Shown one piece after another: positions 17,309-26,003 of a stretch of DNA of 64,000 nt (within the stretch, counting starts at the first letter, position 1; every line of letters begins with the position of its first letter). The stretch comes from 34-65-8 sp963529855 (GTDB taxonomy: Bacteria; Pseudomonadota; Alphaproteobacteria; Sphingomonadales; Sphingomonadaceae), in NCBI GenBank assembly GCA_963529855.1, contig CAURZK010000004.1, positions 186,001 through 250,000 of the forward strand, given 5' to 3'. Both the position numbers and the translations under genes were made by a program. Below the pieces are notes generated by a model, which worked only from the letters and a program-made list of their open reading frames with translations, did not search any database and was not told where the DNA came from.

Positions 17309-17887
17309 TTATTTGCGGCTCCCCGGCTTGGTCACCGGCAGCGCGGCGAGGGCGGGGGGCACTTCGTCGGCTGCGTACGTCGGAAAGTTCAGCTCGACCA
17401 GAGGGAAGAACGGAACGCCCAGGTCCACCTCCCCGGCGGAACGGTCGACCAAAGCGACCTCTGCAATCACCTCCCCGCCTTCACGGCCGACTGCCGCAAT
17501 CGCCTCGCGGCTGGAAAGGCCCGTCGTAACAACGTCCTCTACCATCAGCACCTTTGCGCCCGGGGCGAGACTGAAGCCGCGGCGCAGTTCGAACGTACCG
17601 CTCGGGCGTTCAAGGAACAGTGCGTCCTTACCCAGTGCGCGCCCCATCTCGTGCCCGATGATCAGCCCCCCCATTGCCGGCGAGACGACGACGTCGATAT
17701 CGCTGCGGATGTCGCGGGGGATGCGTTGCGCCAACGCGAGGGCAAGCCGTCCGGCGCGCTCCGCATTCATCAGTATGCGCGCGCATTGCAGATAGTGACC
17801 GCTGTGACGGCCGGATGACAATACGAAATGCCCTTCGAGCAGCGCTTCGCAACTGCGGAATTCCGACAGAACCTCTTCGTCACTCAT
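17309..17887 (-). CDS. pyrE: Orotate phosphoribosyltransferase
   Basis: PyrE makes orotidine 5'-phosphate from orotate and PRPP in pyrimidine synthesis. This 192-residue protein holds the PRPP-binding motif VLMVEDVVTTGLSS and an FVLSSGRHSGHYLQC N-terminal block with the orotate-contacting residues. It is the first gene of the nine-gene minus-strand chain; the promoter should lie in 17888-18072, shared with the divergent oxidase operon. Confidence 0.95.
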   Translation of the reverse strand: MSDEEVLSEFRSCEALLEGHFVLSSGRHSGHYLQCARILMNAERAGRLALALAQRIPRDIRSDIDVVVSPAMGGLIIGHEMGRALGKDALFLERPSGTFELRRGFSLAPGAKVLMVEDVVTTGLSSREAIAAVGREGGEVIAEVALVDRSAGEVDLGVPFFPLVELNFPTYAADEVPPALAALPVTKPGSRK

Positions 17888-18072
17888 CGATGCTTGATCC
17901 GGGCTTTCCTATGGCTTGCACAACGGGCAAGCGGGGTTGCGGATTTTTCTCCTAGAAGCGCTTGAGGGCGGGGGCAAGCGCGCGTATAGGCCGCGCCAGA
18001 CCGGTCCCCCGACGGGGTGCTTGCGGCTGTGTGAGCGGCCCCTTAACAACAAGAACGGAAAGCGTCGGACAG

Positions 18073-19218
18073 ATGAATTTCGGTGACTGGCCCAACGGGG
18101 CCGTTCGGAAGATGGCGGTAACTCTGGCGGCGGCGGCTCTTGCCTTCGCCCCGACCGCAGTGCTGGCGCAGGACCCGGCTCCCGCCGCGGCGGAGACGGT
18201 TGCCCCGGGGGCGGCTGACGCTCCTGCGACGACAACGACCACTGCGACGGCTGCCGACGCTGCTGCGCCGGCTGGTGCAGCGGCCGAATCGACGGCGGGC
18301 GATAGCGGCTACACGCCGATGGGCCCCGACATGATCAAGGGTCAGCCGGTTGACGGCGCTTTCGATTTGCAGCCGCAATATTCTGAAATCGGCGAAACCG
18401 CGCAGCCGTTCCACGTCGCCCTGGTGTGGATCATGGCGATCATCTCGATCTTCGTGCTCGCGCTGCTGGTGTGGGTGGTGGTGCGCTACAACCGCAAGGC
18501 GAATCCCGTGCCGTCAAAGACGACGCACAACACCATGATCGAAGTGGTGTGGACCGTGGTTCCCGTGCTGATCCTGGTCGGCATTGCCATTCCTTCGATC
18601 TCGCTGCTCGCCGCGCAATACGAATCGCCGCCGGAAGATGCGATCACCGTCAAGGTGACCGGGTACCAGTGGAACTGGGGCTACGAATTCCCCGACCACG
18701 GCGTTGCCGAATTCATTTCCAACATGATGCCGGAAGACGAGGCGAAGGCCGCCGGGTTCCCGGGTCAGCTGGAAGTCGACCAGCGCCTCGTAGTGCCGGT
18801 GAATACGCCGCTGCGCATGCAGATCACTGCGGCAGACGTGATCCACTCGTTCGCCGTGCCGTCGCTCTGGTTCAAGCTCGACGCCGTACCGGGCCGGCTC
18901 AACGAAAAGCTCCTGATCATCAAGGAGCCGGGCATCTATTACGGCCAGTGTTCGGAACTGTGCGGTCCCAAGCACGCCTATATGCCGATCGCGGTCGAAG
19001 CGCTCCCGCGCCCGCAGTGGGAAGCATGGGTTCGCTCGAAGGGTGGTAACCCGGCCGGCGTTGCAGAAGCCGCGCCCACCGCCGCTGCTCCGGCTGCTCC
19101 AGCCGCCGCCAACGATAATCCGTCGACGCCTGCCAACGAAGCTGCCGCTACCGAAGGTGACGCGGCGCCTGACGTCGATGCGTCGCCCGCCGCTGCCGCG
19201 ACGGCGGCCGCCCAGTAA
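18073..19218 (+). CDS. ctaC: Cytochrome c oxidase subunit II
   Basis: Subunit II (381 residues) receives electrons from cytochrome c through the CuA centre. After a signal (ending near VLAQ, residue 33) and an Ala/Thr-rich linker come two membrane helices (about 114-137 and 157-180) and the CuA domain. The CuA ligands are H258, C293, E295, C297, H301 and M304, in GQCSELCGPKHAYM. The last 55 residues are an Ala/Pro/Glu-rich tail, with no heme-c motif. The start at 18073 gives the signal peptide. It leads the oxidase operon. Confidence 0.96.
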   Translation: MNFGDWPNGAVRKMAVTLAAAALAFAPTAVLAQDPAPAAAETVAPGAADAPATTTTTATAADAAAPAGAAAESTAGDSGYTPMGPDMIKGQPVDGAFDLQPQYSEIGETAQPFHVALVWIMAIISIFVLALLVWVVVRYNRKANPVPSKTTHNTMIEVVWTVVPVLILVGIAIPSISLLAAQYESPPEDAITVKVTGYQWNWGYEFPDHGVAEFISNMMPEDEAKAAGFPGQLEVDQRLVVPVNTPLRMQITAADVIHSFAVPSLWFKLDAVPGRLNEKLLIIKEPGIYYGQCSELCGPKHAYMPIAVEALPRPQWEAWVRSKGGNPAGVAEAAPTAAAPAAPAAANDNPSTPANEAAATEGDAAPDVDASPAAAATAAAQ

Positions 19219-19244
19219 CCGTTTCAAGGTCGAAGAGAACGAAC

Positions 19245-20978
19245 ATGGCAACCACCGCCCAGACCTTCCAGGCCCACGACGATGGCCACGCACATCATGA
19301 CGCCGATCACAAGCCCGGCTTCTTCGCGCGGTGGTTCATGTCCACCAACCACAAGGACATCGGCACGCTGTACCTGATCTTCGCCATCATGGCGGGGATC
19401 ATCGGCGGCGGCATCTCGGGCATCATGCGCTTTGAGCTGGCCGAACCGGGCATCCAGTATCTGGGCTGGTGGGTCGAATTCATGGGCGGAGAATCCAACT
19501 TCGACGCCAATGCCCACATGTGGAACGTGTTGATCACGGCGCACGGCCTGATCATGGTGTTCTTCATGGTCATGCCCGCGATGATCGGCGGGTTTGGCAA
19601 CTGGTTCGTGCCGCTGATGATCGGCGCGCCCGACATGGCGTTCCCGCGCATGAACAACATCTCGTTCTGGCTCACCGTGGCCGGCTTCACGAGCCTGATG
19701 TTCTCCGCCTTCGTTCCCGGCGGCCCTTCCGGCAACGGGTCGGGCGTGGGCTGGACAGTCTATGCGCCGCTTTCGACCCAGGGTGCCGACGGCAACCCGG
19801 CAACCGACTTCGCGATCTTTGCGCTGCACCTTGCCGGTGCCGCGTCGATCATGGGGGCAATCAACTTCATCACCACCATCTTCAACATGCGTGCACCGGG
19901 GATGACCCTGCACAAGATGCCGCTGTTCGTCTGGTCGGTGCTGGTTACCGCGTTCCTGTTGCTGCTGGCGCTTCCGGTGCTGGCTGCGGCCATCACCATG
20001 CTGCTGACCGACCGCAACTTCGGGACGACCTTCTTCGATCCTGCCGGTGGTGGCGACCCGATCCTGTACCAGCACCTGTTCTGGTTCTTCGGTCACCCTG
20101 AGGTCTACATCATGATCCTGCCGGGCTTCGGCATGGTCAGCCAGATCGTTGCGACCTTCAGCCGCAAGCCGGTGTTCGGCTACCTCGGCATGGCCTATGC
20201 CATGGTCGCAATCGGCGTGGTCGGGTTCGTCGTGTGGGCGCACCACATGTACACCGTGGGCCTCGACGTAAACACCAAGATGTACTTCACCGCAGCGACC
20301 ATGGTCATCGCAGTGCCGACCGGCGTGAAGATCTTCAGCTGGATCGCGACGATGTGGGGCGGCTCGATCGAGTTCAAGAGCCCGATGGTGTGGTCGCTCG
20401 GCTTCATCTTCCTGTTCACCGTGGGCGGTGTGACCGGCGTCTATCTCGCCAACGGCGGTATCGACGACGTCGTTCACGATACCTACTTCGTCGTCGCGCA
20501 CTTCCACTACGTGCTGTCGATGGGCGCGGTGTTCAGCCTGTTCGCCGGTTTCTACTATTGGTTCCCGAAGATGAGCGGCCGGATGCATTCCGAATTGCTC
20601 GCGCACCTGCACTTCTGGGCCTTCTTCATCGGCGTGAACGTGATCTTCTTCCCGCAGCACTTCCTGGGCCTCCAGGGTATGCCACGTCGTTACCCGGACT
20701 ACGCCCAGGCGTATCAGTACTGGAACGAGATCAGCTCGATCGGGTACGAAATCATGGCCGCATCGATGCTGCTGTTCTTTGCCAACATCATCTACGCCTT
20801 CGTGGCGGGCAAGAAGGCGGCAGACAATCCGTGGGGTGAAGGTGCGACGACGCTGGAATGGACCTTGTCCAGCCCGCCACCGTTCCACCAGTTCGAAACG
20901 TTGCCGGTGATCGAGGATCATCACGACTATCACGATCATCGCCCCGTCGATGCCAACGGCAAGCCTGCCACTGCCTGA
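19245..20978 (+). CDS. ctaD: Cytochrome c oxidase subunit I (aa3, A1 type)
   Basis: This is the catalytic subunit, which reduces oxygen and pumps protons. The 577-residue, twelve-helix protein has the HPEVY motif in FWFFGHPEVYIMI, whose Glu marks an A1-type D channel. The HHMYTVGLDV loop precedes the K-channel lysine in PTGVKIFSW, and HFHYVLSMG holds the heme ligands. Its C-terminal tail is His/Asp-rich (EDHHDYHDH). A GAAGAGAACGAAC stretch precedes the ATG. It lies 26 bp after ctaC; two hairpins follow before ctaB. Confidence 0.98.
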   Translation: MATTAQTFQAHDDGHAHHDADHKPGFFARWFMSTNHKDIGTLYLIFAIMAGIIGGGISGIMRFELAEPGIQYLGWWVEFMGGESNFDANAHMWNVLITAHGLIMVFFMVMPAMIGGFGNWFVPLMIGAPDMAFPRMNNISFWLTVAGFTSLMFSAFVPGGPSGNGSGVGWTVYAPLSTQGADGNPATDFAIFALHLAGAASIMGAINFITTIFNMRAPGMTLHKMPLFVWSVLVTAFLLLLALPVLAAAITMLLTDRNFGTTFFDPAGGGDPILYQHLFWFFGHPEVYIMILPGFGMVSQIVATFSRKPVFGYLGMAYAMVAIGVVGFVVWAHHMYTVGLDVNTKMYFTAATMVIAVPTGVKIFSWIATMWGGSIEFKSPMVWSLGFIFLFTVGGVTGVYLANGGIDDVVHDTYFVVAHFHYVLSMGAVFSLFAGFYYWFPKMSGRMHSELLAHLHFWAFFIGVNVIFFPQHFLGLQGMPRRYPDYAQAYQYWNEISSIGYEIMAASMLLFFANIIYAFVAGKKAADNPWGEGATTLEWTLSSPPPFHQFETLPVIEDHHDYHDHRPVDANGKPATA

Positions 20979-20983
20979 CGCAA

Positions 20984-21001
20984 CGACGCCGCAGAGCGTC
21001 G
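20984..21001 (+). terminator. Hairpin just after ctaD
   Basis: A perfect 6-bp stem CGACGC/GCGTCG with loop CGCAGA lies 5 bases after the ctaD stop. No T tract follows, so it may be an RNA-stabilising 3' structure rather than a terminator. Confidence 0.4.
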
Positions 21002-21018
21002 GGGACAACCAGAACGGG

Positions 21019-21047
21019 GAGGGCGCACCGGCAACGGCTGCGCCCTC
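21019..21047 (+). terminator. Strong hairpin between ctaD and ctaB
   Basis: A perfect 9-bp stem GAGGGCGCA/TGCGCCCTC encloses an 11-base loop, 33 bp before the ctaB start. No T run follows, so it probably gives partial termination or protects the ctaCD message, which would lower the assembly-factor genes relative to the structural subunits. This is inference. Confidence 0.5.
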
Positions 21048-21080
21048 GCCTGTAGAATCGGACCGGAACCAAGCTTGGCC

Positions 21081-21995
21081 ATGACCGCCGCAACGCAAGC
21101 CCTGCCCACGGAATGGCGCGATTTCTTCGCGCTGACGAAGCCGCGGGTCATGACCCTGGTGATTTTCACCGGGCTGTGCGGGTTGCTCGCCGCGCCGGGA
21201 TCGATCCATCCGGTACTTGGCTTTACCGCGATCCTGTGCATCGCACTTGGGGCGGGCGGAGCAGCGACGCTCAACCAGTGGTGGGAAGCGGATATCGACG
21301 CTGTAATGAAACGCACGGCTGGGCGGCCGATTCCGGCGGGACGCCTCGATCGCACCAGCGCCCGCGATTTCGGTATCGCCCTGTCGGTCGGCTCGGTTTT
21401 GCTGATGGGCCTGGCCAACGGATGGCTGGCTGCGGCGATCCTCGCGCTTTCCATCGTCTATTATGCGGTCATCTACACGATCTGGCTCAAGCCGCGTACA
21501 CCGCAGAACATTGTCATCGGCGGAGGTGCCGGGGCCTTCCCGCCGCTGATCGGCTGGGTCGCGGTCACTGGCGAAGTGACCGCGATGCCGCTGCTGCTGT
21601 TTGCGATCATCTTCATGTGGACCCCGCCGCATTTCTGGGCACTGGCCCTGTTCGTCCGGCTCGATTACGCCAACGCCGGCATCCCGATGATGCCGGTGGT
21701 CAAGGGCGAGGCATCGACCCGGCGCCAGATCCTGATCTATTCGCTGCTGCTGCTGCCAATCGCGGTGGCGCCGTGGTGGATTGGCGGGGCCGGCACATTG
21801 TACGGCATCGTGGCGGCAACCCTCACCGCTGTATTCGTCGTGCTGTCCATCCCGGTCGCACTGCGGACCGCGACCGAGGGTGATCGGATGCAGCCGGAAA
21901 AGCGGTTGTTCGCATTCAGCATCGTCTATCTGTTCGCCTTGTTCGCGGCCCTGGCCGTGGACGCGTTCGTTCGCCAGACAGGACCATTGTCATGA
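21081..21995 (+). CDS. ctaB: Protoheme IX farnesyltransferase (heme O synthase)
   Basis: CtaB farnesylates heme b to heme O, the precursor of heme A for the oxidase. The 304-residue membrane protein of the UbiA fold has the first Asp-rich motif NQWWEADIDAVMKRTAGRPI and the second-half WLKPRTPQNIVIGGGAGAF. I take ATG 21081 as start; a TTG six bases earlier is possible. The stop overlaps the next small gene as ATGA. Confidence 0.95.
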   Translation: MTAATQALPTEWRDFFALTKPRVMTLVIFTGLCGLLAAPGSIHPVLGFTAILCIALGAGGAATLNQWWEADIDAVMKRTAGRPIPAGRLDRTSARDFGIALSVGSVLLMGLANGWLAAAILALSIVYYAVIYTIWLKPRTPQNIVIGGGAGAFPPLIGWVAVTGEVTAMPLLLFAIIFMWTPPHFWALALFVRLDYANAGIPMMPVVKGEASTRRQILIYSLLLLPIAVAPWWIGGAGTLYGIVAATLTAVFVVLSIPVALRTATEGDRMQPEKRLFAFSIVYLFALFAALAVDAFVRQTGPLS

Positions 21996-22111
21996 CCCCC
22001 GAGGAACTCGCCGAATATCGCCGCAGGCAAAAGTCGCGCAATCTGGCGCTTGGCGGCCTGCTCGTGTTCTTCGCCGTGCTGTTTTACGCCCTGACGATCG
22101 TGAGGATGTGA
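21992..22111 (+). CDS. 39-residue membrane peptide of the oxidase cluster (CoxF-like)
   Basis: This small gene runs from an ATG that overlaps the ctaB stop (ATGA) to a TGA 7 bp before ctaG. The peptide has a charged N-terminus, MTPEELAEYRRRQKSRN, and then one hydrophobic helix, LALGGLLVFFAVLFYALTIV, ending RM. Short single-helix proteins at this exact place between ctaB and ctaG are known in alphaproteobacteria and are often unannotated or called CoxF. Translational coupling and position suggest a role in oxidase assembly; the function is not shown by sequence. Confidence 0.8.
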   Translation: MTPEELAEYRRRQKSRNLALGGLLVFFAVLFYALTIVRM

Positions 22112-22118
22112 GCGACCG

Positions 22119-22703
22119 ATGACCGCCTTAACCCTTGAGGACAAGAATCGCCGGGTCGGACTTTATGCGCTGATCGGCGCACTTGCGATGCTCGGTCTCG
22201 GCTATGCCGCCGTGCCACTGTATGACCTGTTCTGCCGTGTCACAGGCTTTGGCGGGACAACCCAGCGCGCCACCGAGCAGGAAGCGAATCTCGCGGAACG
22301 TCTGGCTGCCAGCGCCGGGGGCAAGACCGTTTCCATCCGTTTCGACGCGAGTACGGCAGGCGACATGCCGTGGACGTTCGCGCCCGAGCGGACCACGGAC
22401 ACCGTCGCGATCGGCGCCCGCGATCTGGCTTTCTACACCGCGCGCAACGATAGCGGCGTACCGATCACCGGCACGGCCACTTTCAATGTCGAGCCGGAAC
22501 AGGTCGGCAAGTACTTCAACAAGGTGCAGTGCTTCTGCTTCACGGAACAGACGCTGGCACCCGGTCAGGAAGTGCGCATGCCGGTGCTGTTCTTCGTCGA
22601 TCCAGCGATTCTCGACGACCCCAATGCGCGCAATGTGCAACAGATCACGCTGAGCTATACCTTCCACAAGGCGGTCGCTCCGCGCAAAGAACCGACTTCC
22701 TGA
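22119..22703 (+). CDS. ctaG: Cytochrome c oxidase assembly protein CtaG (Cox11)
   Basis: This Cox11-type chaperone delivers copper to CuB of subunit I. The 194-residue protein has an N-terminal membrane helix (about 13-33) and a periplasmic immunoglobulin-like domain. That domain carries the copper motif VQCFCFTEQTL (Cys-x-Cys), followed by MPVLFFVDP. It lies between the 39-residue peptide and ctaE. Confidence 0.96.
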   Translation: MTALTLEDKNRRVGLYALIGALAMLGLGYAAVPLYDLFCRVTGFGGTTQRATEQEANLAERLAASAGGKTVSIRFDASTAGDMPWTFAPERTTDTVAIGARDLAFYTARNDSGVPITGTATFNVEPEQVGKYFNKVQCFCFTEQTLAPGQEVRMPVLFFVDPAILDDPNARNVQQITLSYTFHKAVAPRKEPTS

Positions 22704-22768
22704 CACTGGACCAACCCTGCAACGACCATTAAGGGCGGCTGCAATAATACTGACAGGGTACCCGATTC

Positions 22769-23590
22769 ATGGCTGGCACCGCGAACCACGACTATCACAT
22801 CCTTCCCCCTGACATCTGGCCGTTCCTCGGTTCTGTGTCGGCGGTGACCTTCACCAGCGGCATGGTTCTCTACATGCACGAGCTGGCGAACTGGCAGATC
22901 GTTCTCGGCCTCGGCATCGCCGGCCTGATCGCGACGTTTTTCAGCTGGTTCTCGAACATCGTGAAGGAAGCGCAGGAGGGGTACCACACCCCGGTCGTGC
23001 AGCTTCACCTGCGCTACGGCATGATCCTGTTCATCGCGTCGGAAGTGATGTTCTTCGTCGGCTGGTTCTGGAGCTGGTTCGACTTTGCCCTGTTCCCGTC
23101 CACCTTGTCCGACGTTGTGGGCGGGCAATTCCCGCCGGTCGCGATTGAGGAAGTGCTCGATCCGTTCGGCCTCCCGCTGCTCAACACGCTGATCCTGCTG
23201 TGTTCGGGCACGACGGTCACTTGGGCGCATCACTCGCTGATCCATGGCGATCGCGAGGGGCTGAAGAAGGGGCTTTGGCTGACGATCATCCTGGGCGCGG
23301 TGTTCACTGCTATCCAGGCTTACGAATACTCGGTCGCGCCGTTCGCCTTCGGTGGCAACACCTACAGCTCCGCGTTCTACATGGCGACGGGTTTCCACGG
23401 GTTCCACGTGCTGGTCGGCACGATCTTCCTGATTGTCTGCCTGATCCGCGCGAACAAGGGCCACTTCACCCCGCGCCAGCACTTCGGCTTCGAAGCGGCG
23501 GCATGGTACTGGCATTTCGTCGACGTGGTGTGGCTGTTCCTGTTCGTGGTCGTCTACATCTGGGGCGGCTGGGGCGCTGCCGTTCACTGA
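22769..23590 (+). CDS. ctaE: Cytochrome c oxidase subunit III
   Basis: Subunit III (273 residues, seven helices) stabilises the oxidase core and its proton uptake. Seen are PDIWPFLGSVSAV near the start, FIASEVMFFVGWFWSWF with the conserved Glu, the LLCSGTTVTWAHHSLI helix and the GFHGFHVLVGTIFL segment. It is 65 bp after ctaG, with a TGATG overlap into the next gene. Confidence 0.97.
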   Translation: MAGTANHDYHILPPDIWPFLGSVSAVTFTSGMVLYMHELANWQIVLGLGIAGLIATFFSWFSNIVKEAQEGYHTPVVQLHLRYGMILFIASEVMFFVGWFWSWFDFALFPSTLSDVVGGQFPPVAIEEVLDPFGLPLLNTLILLCSGTTVTWAHHSLIHGDREGLKKGLWLTIILGAVFTAIQAYEYSVAPFAFGGNTYSSAFYMATGFHGFHVLVGTIFLIVCLIRANKGHFTPRQHFGFEAAAWYWHFVDVVWLFLFVVVYIWGGWGAAVH

Positions 23591-23976
23591 TGAACGCGGA
23601 CATTCCCGATAACGAGGGGCAGCCCGGGATCGCCCGGGCTGCCCTTTTCGGTTTGTGCCCCCGGTGCGGGTCGCGAACGCTGTTCGAGGGTCCGACCCGG
23701 TTCGCGGCGCGCTGCGGGAACTGCGGGCTGGACTTCGAGAAATTCAACGTCGGGGACGGGCCGGCCGGCTTTTTGACCCTGATCATCGGCGCAGTACTCG
23801 TCGGGCTAGCTCTGTGGCTTGACGCGGCAGTGCGTCCGCCGCTGTGGGTCCACGCCTTGATCTGGGTGCCCGTAACGGTCGGCGCGGTGATGGTCGGGCT
23901 GCGCTATGCCAAGGGCGCGCTCCTCGCCGCCGAATTCCGCAACAAGGCAGGCGAGGGCAGGGTGCGCGAAGAATGA
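23590..23976 (+). CDS. DUF983 membrane protein
   Basis: A 128-residue protein with an N-terminal zinc-ribbon-like pair (LCPRCGSRTLF and ARCGNCGLDF, four Cys) followed by two hydrophobic helices. DUF983 proteins are regularly found between subunit III and SURF1 genes in alphaproteobacteria, pointing to oxidase biogenesis, though the biochemical role is not established. Start and stop overlap both neighbours (TGATG and ATGA). Confidence 0.9.
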   Translation: MNADIPDNEGQPGIARAALFGLCPRCGSRTLFEGPTRFAARCGNCGLDFEKFNVGDGPAGFLTLIIGAVLVGLALWLDAAVRPPLWVHALIWVPVTVGAVMVGLRYAKGALLAAEFRNKAGEGRVREE

Positions 23977-24539
23977 CACGCAAGGTACCTGTGTTCGCCA
24001 CGATCCTGGTTCTCGCCGCGGTCGCGACGATGATTGCGCTCGGATTCTGGCAGCTCGGCCGCAAGGGAGAGAAAGAGGCACTGATCGCCCGCTATGAAAG
24101 CGCGATCGCCCTGTCATCGCAAACGCCTTGGCCAACCAGCGAAGCGGAAACCGAACGCGCGCTCTATCGTGTTGCCACGCTGGAGTGTGTGCGGGTCCTC
24201 GAAATGCGGACGACGGCCGGGCGCAGCACGGCAGGCGCTGCTGGAATGGGGCATACCGCACGATGCGCCTTGGCAGGGGGCGGCGAGGCGAGCGTGGTCA
24301 TCGGCTGGTCGCCGGACCCGCGGGAAGTGAACTGGCAAGGCGGAATCATAACAGGTGTGGTCGCGCCCGGGCCGAGGCTCGTCGCAATGAACCCGGCGCC
24401 GGGACTTCAGCCCATCGCCCGGCCAGATCCCCGCGACTTGCCCAACAATCACCTGGCTTACGCCGGTCAGTGGTTCCTGTTCGCCCTGACTGCGCTGGTG
24501 ATCTACGTGCTGGCCCTGCGGCGGCGCTGGCGCAGTTGA
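23973..24539 (+). CDS. SURF1-family oxidase assembly protein
   Basis: SURF1 (Shy1) proteins help place heme A in subunit I. The 188-residue protein has the two flanking membrane helices of the family (about 7-25, with FWQLGRKGEKEALI after it, and about 158-180 near the C-terminus) and the late motif LPNNHLAYAGQWFLFALTAL. At 188 residues it is short for the family, with a reduced periplasmic domain. It is the last gene of the oxidase operon. Confidence 0.92.
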   Translation: MTRKVPVFATILVLAAVATMIALGFWQLGRKGEKEALIARYESAIALSSQTPWPTSEAETERALYRVATLECVRVLEMRTTAGRSTAGAAGMGHTARCALAGGGEASVVIGWSPDPREVNWQGGIITGVVAPGPRLVAMNPAPGLQPIARPDPRDLPNNHLAYAGQWFLFALTALVIYVLALRRRWRS

Positions 24540-24602
24540 ACTTGGCCGCGCGCAATCTGGCCTCGCTTGCCCAGCTGCGGCAGCGTGGCTAACCGCATGC
24601 CC

Positions 24603-26003
24603 ATGGAATATGTCTCCACCCGCGGCGCCGCGCCGGTGCTCGATTTCGAGGGCGTGACGCTCGCCGGGCTTGCCAGCGACGGCGGGCTGTATTTGCCGCG
24701 CGAATGGCCCCGGTTTTCCGCGGCAGAGATTACCGCCATGCGCGGCTTGCCCTATCCCGTACTTGCCGCGCGTGTGATGCAGCCGTTCGTGGGAGACAGC
24801 CTTTCGCCCGATCGCCTGCGCGAGATGTGCGATGTCGCCTATGGCCGTTTCGCCCATGCTGCAGTCACCCCGCTTGTGCAGCTCGATCAGCGACATTGGC
24901 TGCTGGAACTATTCCATGGTCCGACGCTGGCGTTCAAGGATGTGGCGCTGCAACTGCTCGGGCAGCTGTTCGAGGAATTTCTGAGCCGCCGGGACGAGAA
25001 CCTGACGATCGTCGGTGCGACCAGCGGCGACACCGGATCGGCGGCGATTGATGCGGTTGCAGGGCGCAAGGGCATCGACATCTTCATGCTGCACCCGCGC
25101 GGCCGGGTCAGCGATGTCCAGCGCCGCCAGATGACTACCGTTCTGGCACCCAACGTTCACAACATCGCGATCGACGGCAGCTTCGACGATGCCCAGGCGC
25201 ACGTGAAGCGCATGTTCGGCGACACTGCGATGACCGGGCGGTTCCGCATCGGCGCAGTCAATTCGATCAACTGGGCCCGCTTGATGGCGCAGGTGGTTTA
25301 CTACTTCGCTGCCGCGCTCCAGCTTGGGGCACCCGATCGCCGTGCTGTGTTCAGCGTGCCGACGGGCAACTTCGGCGACGTCTTTGCCGGGTATGTAGCA
25401 GCGCAGATGGGGTTGCCGATCGAGCGGCTGATCGTCGCCACCAACGTCAACGACATTCTTCACCGTGCGCTCGGCCACGGCGACTATTCGGCGGGCGAAG
25501 TCACGCCGACCGCTGCGCCCAGCATGGACATCCAGGTTTCATCCAATTTCGAACGGCTGCTGTTCGACCTTGGCGGGCGCGATGGCACGGCGCTGGGCGA
25601 ACAGATGCGCGGCTTCGAACAGCATCGGGCAATGCGCCTGACGACCGCACAGCGCGAAGGCGCCACTAGCCTTTTCTCGAGCGTGCGCACCGATCCTGAC
25701 GAAATGTCGCAGGCCATGCGGTGGGCCCACGAGGCCTGCGGCGAAGTGATCGACCCGCATACTGCGATCGGGCTTCACGCGGCGCGCACGGTCGAACTGT
25801 CGGATGACGTGCCTGTCGTAACGCTGGCGACCGCGCATCCGGCCAAGTTCCGCGATGCGGTAGAACGCGCCACCGGCACCCGGCCCAGCTTGCCCACGCG
25901 CGTCGGCGACCTGTTCCGCCGCGAGGAACGATTTGCGGAATTGCCCGGCGAATATGATGCAATTGCCGCATGGATCGCCGAGCGCGCGACGCCGGCCGCC
26001 TGA
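24603..26003 (+). CDS. thrC: Threonine synthase
   Basis: ThrC converts O-phosphohomoserine to threonine with PLP. The 466-residue enzyme is of the longer class (yeast/E. coli type): it begins MEYVSTRG, has the PLP lysine in HGPTLAFKDVALQLLG, the GATSGDTGSAAI phosphate-binding loop and SVPTGNFGDVFAGY. An ATG at 24597 would add two residues. It overlaps the following methyltransferase as TGATG. Confidence 0.96.
   Translation: MEYVSTRGAAPVLDFEGVTLAGLASDGGLYLPREWPRFSAAEITAMRGLPYPVLAARVMQPFVGDSLSPDRLREMCDVAYGRFAHAAVTPLVQLDQRHWLLELFHGPTLAFKDVALQLLGQLFEEFLSRRDENLTIVGATSGDTGSAAIDAVAGRKGIDIFMLHPRGRVSDVQRRQMTTVLAPNVHNIAIDGSFDDAQAHVKRMFGDTAMTGRFRIGAVNSINWARLMAQVVYYFAAALQLGAPDRRAVFSVPTGNFGDVFAGYVAAQMGLPIERLIVATNVNDILHRALGHGDYSAGEVTPTAAPSMDIQVSSNFERLLFDLGGRDGTALGEQMRGFEQHRAMRLTTAQREGATSLFSSVRTDPDEMSQAMRWAHEACGEVIDPHTAIGLHAARTVELSDDVPVVTLATAHPAKFRDAVERATGTRPSLPTRVGDLFRREERFAELPGEYDAIAAWIAERATPAA

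Noticed and set aside
19224..21632. An 802-codon open frame on the minus strand across ctaD and ctaB
   Set aside because: It is antisense to clear oxidase genes and is His/Asp/Arg-rich with no domain, as expected from the reverse of GC-rich membrane-protein codons.
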